Source: Microcebus murinus
Lineage: Eukaryota; Chordata; Mammalia; Primates; Cheirogaleidae
Assembly: GCF_040939455.1 (NCBI RefSeq)
Contig: NC_134126.1
Span: 620,001-684,000, forward strand
DNA length: 64,000 bases
Direction of reading: 5' to 3'
The position numbers and the translations under genes were made by a program. Shown piece after piece: positions 1-10,739 of this stretch (position 1 is the first letter of the stretch; each line of letters opens with the position of its first letter). The notes under the pieces were generated by a model that saw only the letters and a list, made by a program, of their open reading frames with translations, did not search any database and had not been told where the DNA came from.

Positions 1-1218
1 TGAGTGGACACAGCCAGAACCGCAATGCGCCCTGCCTGACCGTCTCCCGTGGGTGAGTGGACACAGCCAGATCCGCACTGCGCCCTGCCTGCCCGTCTCC
101 CGTGGGTGAGTGGACACAGCCAGATCCGCACTGCACCGTGCCTGCCCGTCTCCCGTCAGTGAGTGGACACAGCCAGATCCGCACTGCGCCCTGCCTGCCC
201 GTCTCCCGTGGGTGAGTGGACACAGCCAGATCCGCACTGCGCGCTGCCTGCCCGTCTCCCGTGGGCGAGTGGAAACAGCCAGATCCGCACTGCCTGCTGC
301 CTGCCCGTCTGTCGTGGGCGAGTGGACACAGCCATATCCGCACTGCGCCCTGCCTGCCCGTCTGCCGTGGGTGAGTGGACACCGCCAGATCCGCACTGCG
401 CCCTGCCTGCCCTTCTCCCGTGGGTGAGTGGACACAGCCAGATCCGCACTGCGCGCTGCCTGCCCGTCTCCCGTGCGCGAGTGGAAACAGCCAGATCCGC
501 ACTGCGCGCTGCCTCCCGTCTTTCGTGGGCGAGTGGACACAGCCATATCCGCACTGCGCCCTGCCTGACCGTCTGCCGTCGGTGAGTGGACACAGCCAGA
601 TCCACACTGCGCCCTGCCTGCCCGTCTGCCGTGGGCGAGCGGACACAGCCAGATCCGCACTGCGCCCTGCCTGACCGTCTGCCGTAGGTGAGTGGACACA
701 GCCAGATCCGCACTGCGCCCTGCCAGCCCGTCTGCCGTGGGCGAGTGGACACAGCCAGATCCGCACTGCGCCCTGCCTGACCGTCTGCTGTGGGTGAGTG
801 GACACAGCCAGATCCGCACTGCGCCCTTCCTGACCGTCTCCCGTGGGTGACTGGACACAGCCAGATCCGCACTGCGGCTTGCCTGCCCGTCACATGTGGG
901 TGAGTGGACACAGCCAGATCCGCACTGCGCCCTACCTGCCCGTCTCCCGTTGGTGAGTTGACACAGCCAGATCCGCACTGCGCCCTGCCTGACCGTCCTT
1001 CGTGGGTGAGTGGACACCGCCAGATCTGCACTGCGCCCTGCCTGCCCGTCTCCCGTGGGTGAGTGGACACAGCCAGATCCGCACTGCGCCCTGCCTGCCC
1101 GTCTCCCGTCAGTAAGTGGACACAGCCAGATCCGCACTGCGCTCTGCCTGACCGCCTGCCGTTGGTGAGTGGACACAGCCAGATCCGCACTGCGCCCTGC
1201 CTGACCATCTGCCGTGGG
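1..1218. repeat. HOR block A, copy A1 (start of a 28-monomer unit)
   Basis: The run from base 1 to about 1,218 matches 1,484-2,701 at an offset of 1,483 bp, which becomes 1,484 after A1 loses one base near 515. The offset is 28 monomers. Shared landmarks include GATCCGCAATGCG near 26, the GTCAGTGAG variant at 158, the ACACCGCC monomer near 380 and GTCACATGTGG near 890. A1 also carries the odd monomer with GCCTCCCGTCTTTCG (511-525), which is otherwise found only at 9,254. After about 1,218 the copies part: A1 jumps directly to a GCGAGCGGACAGAG monomer, lacking about four monomers that A2 retains. Confidence 0.85.
53..105. repeat. Reference consensus monomer (53 bp)
   Basis: This copy matches the majority base at every position and serves as the numbering reference, with position 1 the G of GTGAGTGG. 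Three sites define the main subtypes: position 40 (C or A), position 47 (C or G) and position 2 of the next unit (T or C). The commonest combinations are C40-C47-T2, C40-G47-C2 and A40-G47-T2. Other frequent variants are CpG22 changed to CA (giving GATCCACAC), GG at 52-53 changed to CA (giving CCCGTCAGTGAG), TGTC at 46-49 with CATATCC downstream, and CCTTCG before GGACACCGCC. Confidence 0.95.
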
Positions 1219-1483
1219 CGAGCGGACAGAGCCAGATCCGCACTGCGCCCTGCCTGACCGTCTGCCGTAGGCGAGTGGACACAGCCACATCCGCACTGCG
1301 CCCTGCCTGCCCGTCTGCTGTGGGTGAGTGGACACAGCCAGATCCGCACTGCGCCCTGCCTGTCCCTATGCTGTGGGCGAGTGGACACAGCCAGATCCGC
1401 ACTGCGCCCTGCCTGACCGTCTGCCGTGGGTGAGTGGACACAGCCAGATCTGCACTGCGCCCTGCCTGCCCGTCTGCCGTGGG

Positions 1484-2701
1484 TGAGTGGACACAGCCAG
1501 ATCCGCAATGCGCCCTGCCTGACCGTCTCCCGTGGGTGAGTGGACACAGCCAGATCCGCACTGCGCCCTGCCTGCCCGTCTCCCGTGGGTGAGTGGACAC
1601 AGCCAGATCCGCACTGCACCGTGCCTGCCCGTCTCCCGTCAGTGAGTGGACACAGCCAGATCCGCACTGCGCCCTGCCTGCCCGACTCCCGTGGGTGAGT
1701 GGACACAGCCAGATCCGCACTGCGCGCTGCCTGCCCGTCTCCCGTGGGCGAGTGGAAACAGCCAGATCCGCACTGCGCTCTGCCTGCCCGTCTGTCGTGG
1801 GCGAGTGGACACAGCCATATCCGCACTGCGCCCTGCCTGCCCGTCTGCCGTGGGTGAGTGGACACCGCCAGATCCGCACTGCGCCCTGCCTGCCCTTCTC
1901 CCGTGGGTGAGTGGACACAGCCAGATCCGCACTGCGCGCTGCCTGCCCGTCTCCCGTTGGCGAGTGGACACAGCCATATCCGCACTGCGCGCTGCCTGCC
2001 CGTCTGTCGTGGGCGAGTGGACACAGCCATATCCGCACTACGCCCTGCCTGACCGTCTGCCGTCGGTGAGTGGACACAGCCAGATCCACACTGCGCCCTG
2101 CCTGCCCGTCTGCCGTGGGCGAGCGGACACAGCCAGATCCGCACTGCGCCCTGCCTGACCGTCTGCCGTAGGTGAGTGGACACAGCCAGATCCGCACTGC
2201 GCCCTGCCAGCCCGTCTGCCGTGGGCGAGTGGACACAGCCAGATCCGCACTGCGCCCTGCCTGACCGTCTGCTGTGGGTGAGTGGACACAGCCAGATCCG
2301 CACTGCGCCCTTCCTGACCGTCTCCCGTGGGTGACTGGACACAGCCAGATCCGCACTGCGGCTTGCCTGCCCGTCACATGTGGGTGAGTGGACACAGCCA
2401 GATCCGCACTGCGCCCTACCTGCCCGTCTCCCGTTGGTGAGTGTACACAGCCAGATCCGCACTGCGCCCTGCCTGACCGTCCTTCGTGGGTGAGTGGACA
2501 CCGCCAGATCCGCACTGCGCCCTGCCTGCCCGTCTCCCGTGGGTGAGTGGACACAGCCAGATCCGCACTGTGCCCTGCCTGCCCGTCTCCCGTCAGTGAG
2601 TGGACACAGCCAGATCCGCACTGCGCTCTGCCTGACCGCCTGCCGTTGGTGAGTGGACACAGCCAGATCCGCACTGCGCCCTGCCTGACCATCTGCCGTG
2701 G
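1484..2701. repeat. HOR block A, copy A2
   Basis: This is the second copy of the 28-monomer unit that begins at base 1. It repeats the same order of subtypes, including GCAATGCG at about 1,506, GTCAGTGAG at about 1,641, ACACCGCC at about 1,863 and GTCACATGTGG at about 2,374. It lacks the one-base deletion of A1. Between about 1,950 and 2,000 it carries CATATCC monomers where A1 has the GGAAAC and GCCTCCC variants, so a small conversion or replacement separates the two copies. Confidence 0.85.
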
Positions 2702-3007
2702 GTGAGTGGACACAGCCAGATCCGCACTGCGCCCTGCCTGACCGTCTGCCGTGGGTGAGTGGACACAGCCAGATCCACAGTGCGCCCTGCCTGCCCCTGT
2801 GCCGTGGGCGAGTGGACACAGCCAGATCCGCACTGCGCCGTGCCTGACCGTCTGCCGTGGGTGAGTGGACACAGCCAGATCCACACTGCGCCCTGCCTGC
2901 CCGTCTGCCGTGGGCGAGCGGACAGAGCCAGATCCGCACTGCGCCCTGCCTGACCGTCTGCCGTAGGCGAGTGGACACAGCCAGATCCGCACTGCGCCCT
3001 GCCTGCC
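2702..3007. repeat. Linker monomers with the CCCCTGTGCCG module
   Basis: Six monomers join block A to block B. They include the pair CCCCTGTGCCGTGGGCG (about 2,794) followed by GCCGTGCCTGACC (about 2,837), and then a GCGAGCGGACAGAG monomer (about 2,916). This pair recurs near 13,551, 20,017, 22,509, 24,151, 26,643, 36,818, 39,201, 41,850, 44,870, 47,202 and 50,696, and makes a useful landmark. No gene is seen. Confidence 0.75.
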
Positions 3008-3957
3008 CGTCTGCTGTGGGTGAGTGGACACAGCCAGATCCGCACTGCGCCCTGCCTGCCCTTCTGCCGTGGGTGAGTGAAAACAGCCAGATCCACACTG
3101 CGCCCTGCCTGCCCGTCTCCCGTCAGTGAGTGGACACAGCCAGATCCGCACTGCGCCCTACCTGCCCGTTTCCCGTGGGCGAGTGGACACAGCCCGATCC
3201 GCACTGCGCTCTGCCTGCCCGTGTGCCGTGGGTGAGTGGACACAGCCAGATCCGCACTGCGCCTTGCCTGCCCGTCTACCGTCAGTGAGTGGACACAGCC
3301 AGATCCGCACTGCGCCCTGCCTGCCCGTCTCCCGTGGGCGAGTGTACACAGCCAGATCCGCACTGCGCCCTGCCTGCCCGTCTCCAGTCGGCGAGTGGAC
3401 ACAGCCAGATCCACACTGCGCCCTGCCTGCCCGTCTCCAGTGGGCGAGTGGACACAGCCAGATCCACACTGCGCCCTGCCTGCCCGTCTGCCGTGGGTGA
3501 GTGGAGACAGCCAGATCCGCACTGCGCCCTGCCTGACCGTCTCCCGTGGGTGTGTGGACACAGCCAGATCCGCACTGCGCCCTGCCTGCCCGTCTCCCGT
3601 GGGTGAGTGGACACAGGCAGATTCGCACTGCACCTTGCCTGCCCGTCTCCTGTCAGTGAGTGGACACAGCCAGATCCGCACTGTGCCCTGCCTGCCCGTC
3701 TCCCGTGGGTGAGTGGACACAGCCAGATCCGCACTGCGCGCTGCCTGACCGTCTCCCGTGGGTGAGTAGAAACAGCCAGATCCGCACTGCGCACTGCCTG
3801 CCTGTCTGTCGTGGGCGAGTGGACACAGCCATATCCGCACTGCGCCCTGCATGCCCGTCTGCCGTGGGCGAGCGGACACAGCCAGATCCGCACTGCGCAC
3901 TGCCTGACCGTCTGCCGTGGGCGAGCGGACACAGCCAGATCCACACTGCGCCCTGCC
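3008..3957. repeat. HOR block B, copy B1 (about 18 monomers)
   Basis: This run matches 9,790-10,739 at an offset of 6,782 bp, which is 128 monomers less the two single-base deletions near 6,047 and 9,258. Shared private features include AGCCCGATCC near 3,193, two successive CCCGTCTCCAG monomers near 3,390 and 3,440, GGGTGTGTGGAC near 3,550, GGCAGATTCGCAC near 3,617 and GAGTAGAAACAG near 3,764. The right end is fixed by the monomer after 3,957, which differs between the copies. Confidence 0.85.
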
Positions 3958-3974
3958 TGCCCGTCTGCCGTGGG

Positions 3975-4557
3975 TGAGTGGACACAGCCAGATCCGCACT
4001 GCGCCCTGCCTGACCCTCTCCCGTGGGTGAGTGGACACAGCCAGATACGCACTGCACCCTGCCTGCCCGTCTCCCGTGGGTGAGTGGACACAGCCAGATC
4101 CGCACTGCGCCCTGCCTGCCCGTCTCCCGTGGGTGAGTGGACACAGCCAGATCCGCACTGCGCGCTGCCTGCCCGTCTCCCGTGGGCGAGTTTACACAGC
4201 CAGATCCGCACTGCGCGCTGCCTGCCCGTCTGTCGTGGGCGAGTGGACACAGCCATATCCGCACTACGCCCTGCCTGACCGTCTGCCGTGGGTGAGTGGA
4301 CACAGCCAGATCCACACTGCGCCCTGCCTGCCCGTCTGCCGTGGGCGAGCGGACAGAGCCAGATCCGCACTGCACCCTGCATGACCGTCTGCCGTAGGTG
4401 AGTGGACACAGCCAGATCCGCACTGCGCCCTGCCTGCCCGTCTGCCGTGGGCGAGTGGACACCGCCAGATCCGCACTGCGCCCTGCCTGACCATCTGCTG
4501 TGGGTGAGTGGACACAGACAGATCCACACTGCGCCCTGCCTGCCCGTCTGCCGTGGG
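3975..4557. repeat. 11-monomer HOR unit d1 (583 bp)
   Basis: This is the first of four near-identical 583-bp units, at 3,975, 4,558, 6,359 and 6,942. The GCGAGTTTACACAG monomer near 4,187 (GGAC changed to TTAC) is private to these units and marks common descent. Inside D1 and D2 the unit is in direct tandem, so this is a duplication nested in a larger duplication. Confidence 0.88.
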
Positions 4558-5105
4558 TGAGTGGACACAGCCAGATCCGCACTGCGCCCTGCCTGACCCT
4601 CTCCCGTGGGTGAGTGGACACAGCCAGATACGCACTGCACCCTGCCTGCCCGTCTCTCGTGGGTGAGTGGACACAGCCAGATCCGCACTGCGCCCTGCCT
4701 GCCCGTCTCCCGTGGGTGAGTGGACACAGCCAGATCCGCACTGCGCGCTGCCTGCCCGTCTCCCGTGGGCGAGTTTACACAGCCAGATCCGCACTGCGCG
4801 CTGCCTGCCCGTCTGTCGTGGGCGAGTGGACACAGCCATATCCGCACTACGCCCTGCCTGACCGTCTGCCGTGGGTGAGTGGACACAGCCAGATCCACAC
4901 TGCGCCCTGCCTGCCCGTCTGCCGTGGGCGAGCGGACAGAGCCAGATCCGCACTGCACCCTGCATGACCGTCTGCCGTAGGTGAGTGGACACAGCCAGAT
5001 CCGCACTGCGCCCTGCCTGCCCGTCTGCCGTGGGCGAGTGGACACCGCCAGATCCGCACTGCGCCCTGCCTGACCATCTGCTGTGGGTGAGTGGACACAG
5101 ACAGA
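4558..5105. repeat. 11-monomer HOR unit d2
   Basis: This is a tandem copy of the preceding 583-bp unit with a few substitutions, for example CCCGTCTCTCG near 4,650 where the first unit has CCCGTCTCCCG. The last monomer changes subtype after CACAGACAGATCCACACTGC. Confidence 0.86.
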
Positions 5106-5655
5106 TCCACACTGCGTCCTGCCTGTCCCTATGCTGTGGGCGAGTGGACACAGCCAGATCCGCACTGCGCCATGCCTGACCGTCTGCCGTGGGTGAGTGG
5201 ACACAGCCAGATCTGCACTGCGCCCTGCCTGACCGCCTGCCGTGGGTGAGTGGACACAGCCAGATCCGCACTGCGCCCTGCCTTTCCGTCTCCCGTGGGC
5301 GAGTGGACACAGCCAGATCCGCACTGCGCCTTGCCTGCCCGTCTGCCGTGGGTGAGTGGACACAGCCAGATCCGCACTGCGCCCTTCCTGACCGTCTCCC
5401 GTGGGTGAGTGGACACAGCCAGATCCGCACTGCGGCTTGCCTGCCCGTCACACGTGGGTTAGTGGACACAGCCAGATCCGCACTCCGCCCTACCTGCCCG
5501 TCTCCCGTAGGTGAGTGGACACAGCCAGATCCGCACTGCGCCCTGCCTGACCGTCCTTCGTGGGTGAGTGGACACCGCCAGATCCGCACTGCGCCCTGCC
5601 TGCCCGTCTCCCGTGGGTGAGTGGACACAGCCAGATCCGCACTGCGCCCTGCCTG

Positions 5656-6323
5656 TCGGTCTCCCGTGGGTGAGAGGACACAGCCAGATCCAAACTGCGC
5701 CCTGCCAGCCCGTCTGCCGTGGGCGAGTGGACACAGCCAGATCCGCACTGCGCCCTGCCTGACCTTCTGCCGTGGGTGAGTGACCACAGCCAGATCCACA
5801 CTGCGCCCTGCCTGCCCGTCTGCCGTGGGCGAGTGGACACAGCCAGATCCGCACTGCGCCCTGCCTGACCGTCTGCCGTGGGTGAGTGGACACAGCCAGA
5901 TCCGCACTGCGCCCTTCCTAACCCCCTTCCGTGGGTGAGTGGACACAGCCAGATCCGCACTGCGCCCTGCCTGCCCGTCTCCCCTGGGCGAGTGGACACA
6001 GCCAGATCCGCACTGCGCTCTGCCTGCCCGTCTGTCGTGGGTGAGTGACACAGCCAGATCCGCACTGCGCCCTGCCTGACCGTCTGCCGTGGGTGAGTGG
6101 ACACAGCCAGATCCACACTGCGCCCTGCCTGCCCGTCTCCCGTGGGTGAGTGGACACAGCCAGATCCGCACTTCACCTTGCCTACCCGTCTCCCGTCAGT
6201 GAGTGGACACAGCCAGATCCGCACTGCGCCCTGCCTGACCGTCTCCCGTGGGTGAGTGGACACAGCCAGATCCGCACTGCGCCCTGCCTGACCGTCTGCC
6301 GTGGGTGAGTGGACACAGCCATA
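5656..6323. repeat. Monomers between D1 and D2, with a 1-bp phase shift
   Basis: About 12.6 ordinary monomers without a clear partner nearby. Private variants include GTCGGTCTCCCG (about 5,655), TGAGAGGACAC (about 5,671), CCTAACCCCCTTCCG (about 5,917) and CTCCCCTGGGCG (about 5,980). A single G is missing in GTGAGTGACACAG at about 6,041-6,052, which shifts the 53-bp register by one. No gene is seen. Confidence 0.75.
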
Positions 6324-8039
6324 TCCGCACTGCGCCCTGCCTGCCCGTCTGCCGTGGGTGAGTGGACACAGCCAGATCCGCACTGCGCCCTGCCTGACCC
6401 TCTCCCGTGGGTGAGTGGACACAGCCAGATACGCACTGCACCCTGCCTGCCCGTCTCCCGTGGGTGAGTGGACACAGCCAGATCCGCACTGCGCCCTGCC
6501 TGCCCGTCTCCCGTGGGTGAGTGGACACAGCCAGATCCGCACTGCGCGCTGCCTGCCCGTCTCCCGTGGGCGAGTTTACACAGCCAGATCCGCACTGCGC
6601 GCTGCCTGCCCGTCTGTCGTGGGCGAGTGGACACAGCCATATCCGCACTACGCCCTGCCTGACCGTCTGCCGTGGGTGAGTGGACACAGCCAGATCCACA
6701 CTGCGCCCTGCCTGCCAGTCTGCCGTGGGCGAGCGGACAGAGCCAGATCCGCACTGCACCCTGCATGACCGTCTGCCGTAGGTGAGTGGACACAGCCAGA
6801 TCCGCACTGCGCCCTGCCTGCCCGTCTGCCGTGGGCGAGTGGACACCGCCAGATCCGCACTGCGCCCTGCCTGATCATCTGCTGTGGGTGAGTGGACACA
6901 GACAGATCCACACTGCGCCCTGCCTGCCCGTCTGCCGTGGGTGAGTGGACACAGCCAGATCCGCACTGCGCCCTGCCTGACCCTCTCCCGTGGGTGAGTG
7001 GACACAGCCAGATACGCACTGCACCCTGCCTGCCCGTCTCCCGTGGGTGAGTGGACACAGCCAGATCCGCACTGCGCCCTGCCTGCCCGTCTCCCGTGGG
7101 TGAGTGGACACAGCCAGATCCGCACTGCGCGCTGCCTGCCCGTCTCCCGTGGGCGAGTTTACACAGCCAGATCCGCACTGCGCGCTGCCTGCCCGTCTGT
7201 CGTGGGCGAGTGGACACAGCCATATCCGCACTACGCCCTGCCTGACCGTCTGCCGTGGGTGAGTGGACACAGCCAGATCCACACTGCGCCCTGCCTGCCC
7301 GTCTGCCGTGGGCGAGCGGACAGAGCCAGATCCGCACTGCACCCTGCATGACCGTCTGCCGTAGGTGAGTGGACACAGCCAGATCCGCACTGCGCCCTGC
7401 CTGCCCGTCTGCCGTGGGCGAGTGGACACCGCCAGATCCGCACTGCGCCCTGCCTGACCATCTGCTGTGGGTGAGTGGACACAGACAGATCCACACTGCG
7501 TCCTGCCTGTCCCTATGCTGTGGGCGAGTGGACACAGCCAGATCCGCACTGCGCCATGCCTGACCGTCTGCCGTGGGTGAGTGGACACAGCCAGATCTGC
7601 ACTGCGCCCTGCCTGCCCGTCTCCCGTGGGTGAGTGGACACAGCCAGATCCGCACTGCGCCCTGCCTTTCCGTCTCCCGTGGGCGAGTGGACACAGCCAG
7701 ATCCGCACTGCGCCTTGCCTGCCCGTCTGCCGTGGGTGAGTGGACACAGCCAGATCCGCACTGCGCCCTTCCTGACCGTCTCCCGTGGGTGAGTGGACAC
7801 AGCCAGATCCGCACTGCGGCTTGCCTGCCCGTCACACGTGGGTTAGTGGACACAGCCAGATCCGCACTCCGCCCTACCTGCCCGTCTCCCGTAGGTGAGT
7901 GGACACAGCCAGATCCGCACTGCGCCCTGCCTGACCGTCCTTCGTGGGTGAGTGGACACCGCCAGATCCGCACTGCGCCCTGCCTGCCCGTCTCCCGTGG
8001 GTGAGTGGACACAGCCAGATCCGCACTGCGCCCTGCCTG
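6324..8039. repeat. HOR block D, copy D2
   Basis: This is the second copy of D1, offset by 2,384 bp, again holding two 583-bp units (6,359-6,941 and 6,942-7,489) followed by the GTCCCTATGCTGTGG monomer near 7,511. Copy-specific substitutions are few, for example CTGATCATCTGCTG near 6,871 and CTGCCAGTCTGCC near 6,713. The low divergence points to a recent duplication. Confidence 0.88.
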
Positions 8040-8539
8040 CCCGTCTCCCGTCAGTGAGTGGACACAGCCAGATCCGCACTGCACTCTGCCTGACCGCCTG
8101 CCGTCGGTGAGTGGACACAGCGAGATCCGCACTGCGCCCTGCCTGACCGTCTGCCGTGGGTGAGTGGACACAGCCAGATCCGCACTGCGCCCTGCCTGAC
8201 CGTCTGCCGTGGGTGAGTGGACACAGCCAGATCCACACTGCGCCCTGCCAGCCCCTGTGCCGTGGGCGAGTGGACACAGCCAGATCCGCACTGCGCCGTG
8301 CCTGACCGTCTGCCGTGGGTGAGTGGACACAGCCAGATCCACACTGCGCCCTGCCTGACCGTCTGCCGTGGGTGAGTGGACACCGCCAGATCCGCACTGC
8401 GCCCTGCCTGCCCGTCTCCCGTGGGTGAGTGGACACAGCCAGATCCACACTGCGTCCTGCCTGCCCGTCTGCCGTGGGTGAGTGGACACAGCCAGATCCG
8501 CACTGCGCCCTGCCTGACCGTCTCCCGTGGGTCAGTGGA
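8040..8539. repeat. Monomers resembling the end of block A
   Basis: About nine monomers that repeat the order seen near 2,592-2,880: a GTCAGTGAG monomer, CTGACCGCCTGCCG, two A40-G47 monomers, a CCCCTGTGCCG monomer (here preceded by GCCAG), GCCGTGCCTGACC, and an ACACCGCC monomer. They look like an older, diverged copy of that junction. No gene is seen. Confidence 0.65.
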
Positions 8540-9150
8540 CACAGCCAGATCCGCACTGCGCCTTGCCTGCCTGTCTCACGTGGGTGAGTGGACACAGCCA
8601 GATCCGCACTGCGCCCTACCTGCACGTCTCCCGTGGGTGAGTGGACACAGCCAGATGCGCACTGCACCCTGCCTGTCCGTCCTTCGTGGATGAGTGGACA
8701 CCGCCAGATCCGCACTGCGCCCTGCCTGCCCGTCTCCCGTGGGTGAGTGGACACAGCCAGATCCGCACTGCGCCCTGTCTGCCCGTCTCCCGTCAGTGAG
8801 TGGACACAGCCAGATCCGCACTGCACCCTGCCTGACCGTCTGCCGTCGGTGAGTGGACACAGCCAGATCCGCACTGCGCCCTGCCTGCCCGTCTGCCGTG
8901 GGCGAGTGGACACAGCCCGATCCGCACTGCGCCCTGCCTGACCGTCTGCCGTGGGTGAGTGGACACAGCCAGATCCGCACTGCGCCCTGCCTGCCCGTCT
9001 GCCGTGGGCGAGTGGACACTGCCAGATCCGCACTGCGCCCTGCCTGACGGTCTGTTGTGGGTGAGTGGACACAGCCAGATCCACACTGCGCCCTGCCTGC
9101 CCCTCTGCCGTGGGCGAGTGGACACAGCCAGATCCACACTGCGCCCTTCC
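8540..9150. repeat. HOR block H, copy H1 (106-bp dimer organisation)
   Basis: H1 matches 28,308-28,918 (offset 19,768) and, for its right part, 63,500-64,000. It starts with CTGTCTCACGTGGG, CTACCTGCACGTC and GTCCGTCCTTCGTGGATGAG, then alternates C40-G47 monomers followed by GGGCGAG with A40-G47 monomers followed by GGGTGAG. The result is a 106-bp dimer register at 8,747, 8,853, 8,959 and 9,065. AGCCCGATCC and GACACTGCCAG are shared private variants. Confidence 0.82.
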
Positions 9151-9789
9151 TGACCGTCTGCCGTGGGTGAGTGGACACAGCCAGATCCGCACTGCGCGCT
9201 GCCTGCCCGTCTCCCGTGCGCGAGTGGAAACAGCCAGATCCGCACTGCGCGCTGCCTCCCGTCTTTCGTGGGCGAGTGGACACAGCCATATCCGCACTGC
9301 GCCCTGCCTGCCCTTCTGCCGTGGGTGAGTGGACACAGCCAGATCCGCACTGCGCCCTGCCTGACCCTCTCCCGTGGGTGAGTGGACACAGCCAGATCCG
9401 CACTGCGCCATGCCTTCACGTCTCCCGTGGGTGAGTGGACACAGCCCGATCCGCACTGCGCGCTGCCTGCCCGTCTCCCGTGGGCGAGTGGACACAGCCA
9501 TATCCGCACTGCGCGCTGCCTGCCCGTCTGTTGTGGGCGAGTGGACACAGCCATATCCGCACTACGCCCTGCCTGACCGTCTGCCGTGGGTGAGTGGACA
9601 CAGCCAGATCCACACTGCGCCCTGCCTGCCCGTCTGCCGTGGGCGAGCGGACACAGCCAGATCCGCACTGCGCCCTGCCTGACCGTCTGCCGTAGGGGAG
9701 TGGACACAGCCAGATCCGCACTGCGCCCTGCCAGCCCGTCTGCCGTGGGTGAGTGGACACAGCCAGATCCGCACTGCGCCCTGCCTGAC
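9151..9789. repeat. Mixed monomers carrying the shared GCCTCCC deletion
   Basis: About 12 monomers. At 9,220-9,290 a GTGCGCGAGTGGAAAC monomer precedes GCCTCCCGTCTTTCG, the same pair with the same one-base deletion as at 470-530. Part of block A1 and this stretch therefore share an ancestor. The remainder has CATATCC monomers and GCGAGCGG monomers of common type. No gene is seen. Confidence 0.75.
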
Positions 9790-10739
9790 CGTCTGCTGTG
9801 GGTGAGTGGACACAGCCAGATCCGCACTGCGCCCTGCCTGCCCTTCTGCCGTGGGTGAGTGAACACAGCCAGATCCACACTGCGCCCTGCCTGCCCGTCT
9901 CCCGTCAGTGAGTGGACACAGCCAGATCCGCACTGCGCCCTACCTGCCCGTCTCCCATGGGCGAGTGGACACAGCCCGATCCGCACTGCGCTCTGCCTGC
10001 CCATGTGCCGTGGGTGAGTGGACACAGCCAGATCCGCACTGCGCCTTGCCTGCCCGTCTACCGTCAGTGAGTGGACACAGCCAGATCCGCACTGCGCCCT
10101 GCCTGCCCGTCTCCCGTGGGCGAGTGTACACAGCCAGATCCGCACTGCGCCCTGCCTGCCCGTCTCCAGTCGGCGAGTGGACACAGCCAGATCCACACTG
10201 CGCCCTGCCTGCCCGTCTCCAGTGGGCGAGTGGACACAGCCAGATCCACACTGCGCCCTGCCTGCCCGTCTGCCGTGGGTGAGTGGACACAGCCAGATCC
10301 GCACTGCGCCCTGCCTGACCGTCTCCCGTGGGTGTGTGGACACAGCCAGATCCGCACTGCGCCCTGCCTGCCCGTCTCCCGTGGGTGAGTGGACACAGGC
10401 AGATTCGCACTGCACCTTGCCTGCCCGTCTCCTGTCAGTGAGTGGACACAGCCAGATCCGCACTGTGCCCTGCCTGCCCGTCTCCCGTGGGTGAGTGGAC
10501 ACAGCCAGATCCGCACTGCGCGCTGCCTGCCCGTCTCCCGTGGGTGAGTAGAAACAGCCAGATCCGCACTGCGCACTGCCTGCCTGTCTGTCGTGGGCGA
10601 GTGGACACAGCCATATCCGCACTGCGCCCTGCATGCCCGTCTGCCGTGGGCGAGCGGACACAGCCAGATCCGCACTGCGCACTGCCTGACCGTCTGCCGT
10701 GGGCGAGCGGACACAGCCAGATCCACACTGCGCCCTGCC
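9790..10739. repeat. HOR block B, copy B2
   Basis: This is the second copy of 3,008-3,957 with the same order of rare variants, including the two CCCGTCTCCAG monomers near 10,173 and 10,216, GGGTGTGTGGAC near 10,331 and GGCAGATTCGC near 10,398. Differences are scattered substitutions such as CTCCCATGGG near 9,956 and CCCATGTGCCG near 10,000, several of them at CpG sites. Confidence 0.85.

Larger units (their letters stand above)
3940..5655. repeat. HOR block D, copy D1 (contains two 11-monomer units)
   Basis: D1 matches 6,324-8,039 at a constant offset of 2,384 bp (45 monomers less the deletion near 6,047). Inside it, a 583-bp unit of 11 monomers is present twice, at 3,975-4,557 and 4,558-5,105. 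The units share GACCCTCTCCCG, GATACGCACTGCACC, a GCGAGTTTACACAG monomer, CATATCCGCACTACG and CACAGACAGATCC. The second unit then switches to the GTCCCTATGCTGTGG subtype at about 5,128. The copies diverge at about 5,655. Confidence 0.88.

Noticed and set aside
53..105. CTCF site on the minus strand (CAGGGCGCAG)
   Set aside because: Only the GGGCGC core agrees; the upstream CCA and the run of five G are missing. A matrix scan would be needed to say more.
110..427. Plus-strand open frames of 64-249 codons beginning MDTARSAL
   Set aside because: They start at an in-frame ATG made by CAG-TGAGTGG type junctions or by GTGAGTGGACAC read in another frame, and end at the next TGA in GTGAGTGG or CTGACC. 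They recur at every matching subtype and have no independent support.
980..1020. CENP-B box in the CCTTCGTGGGTGAGTGG subtype
   Set aside because: TTCG matches, but the required A in the middle is T, and the terminal CGGG is GTGG, so the essential positions are not met.
156..3098. A 980-codon minus-strand open frame with a 53-residue repeat rich in Cys, Arg and Trp, like a repeat protein
   Set aside because: It is one of hundreds of overlapping open frames in all three minus phases. The stop-free reverse complement and the 53-bp unit length explain it fully, there is no unique start region or terminal domain, and indels move the phase without consequence.
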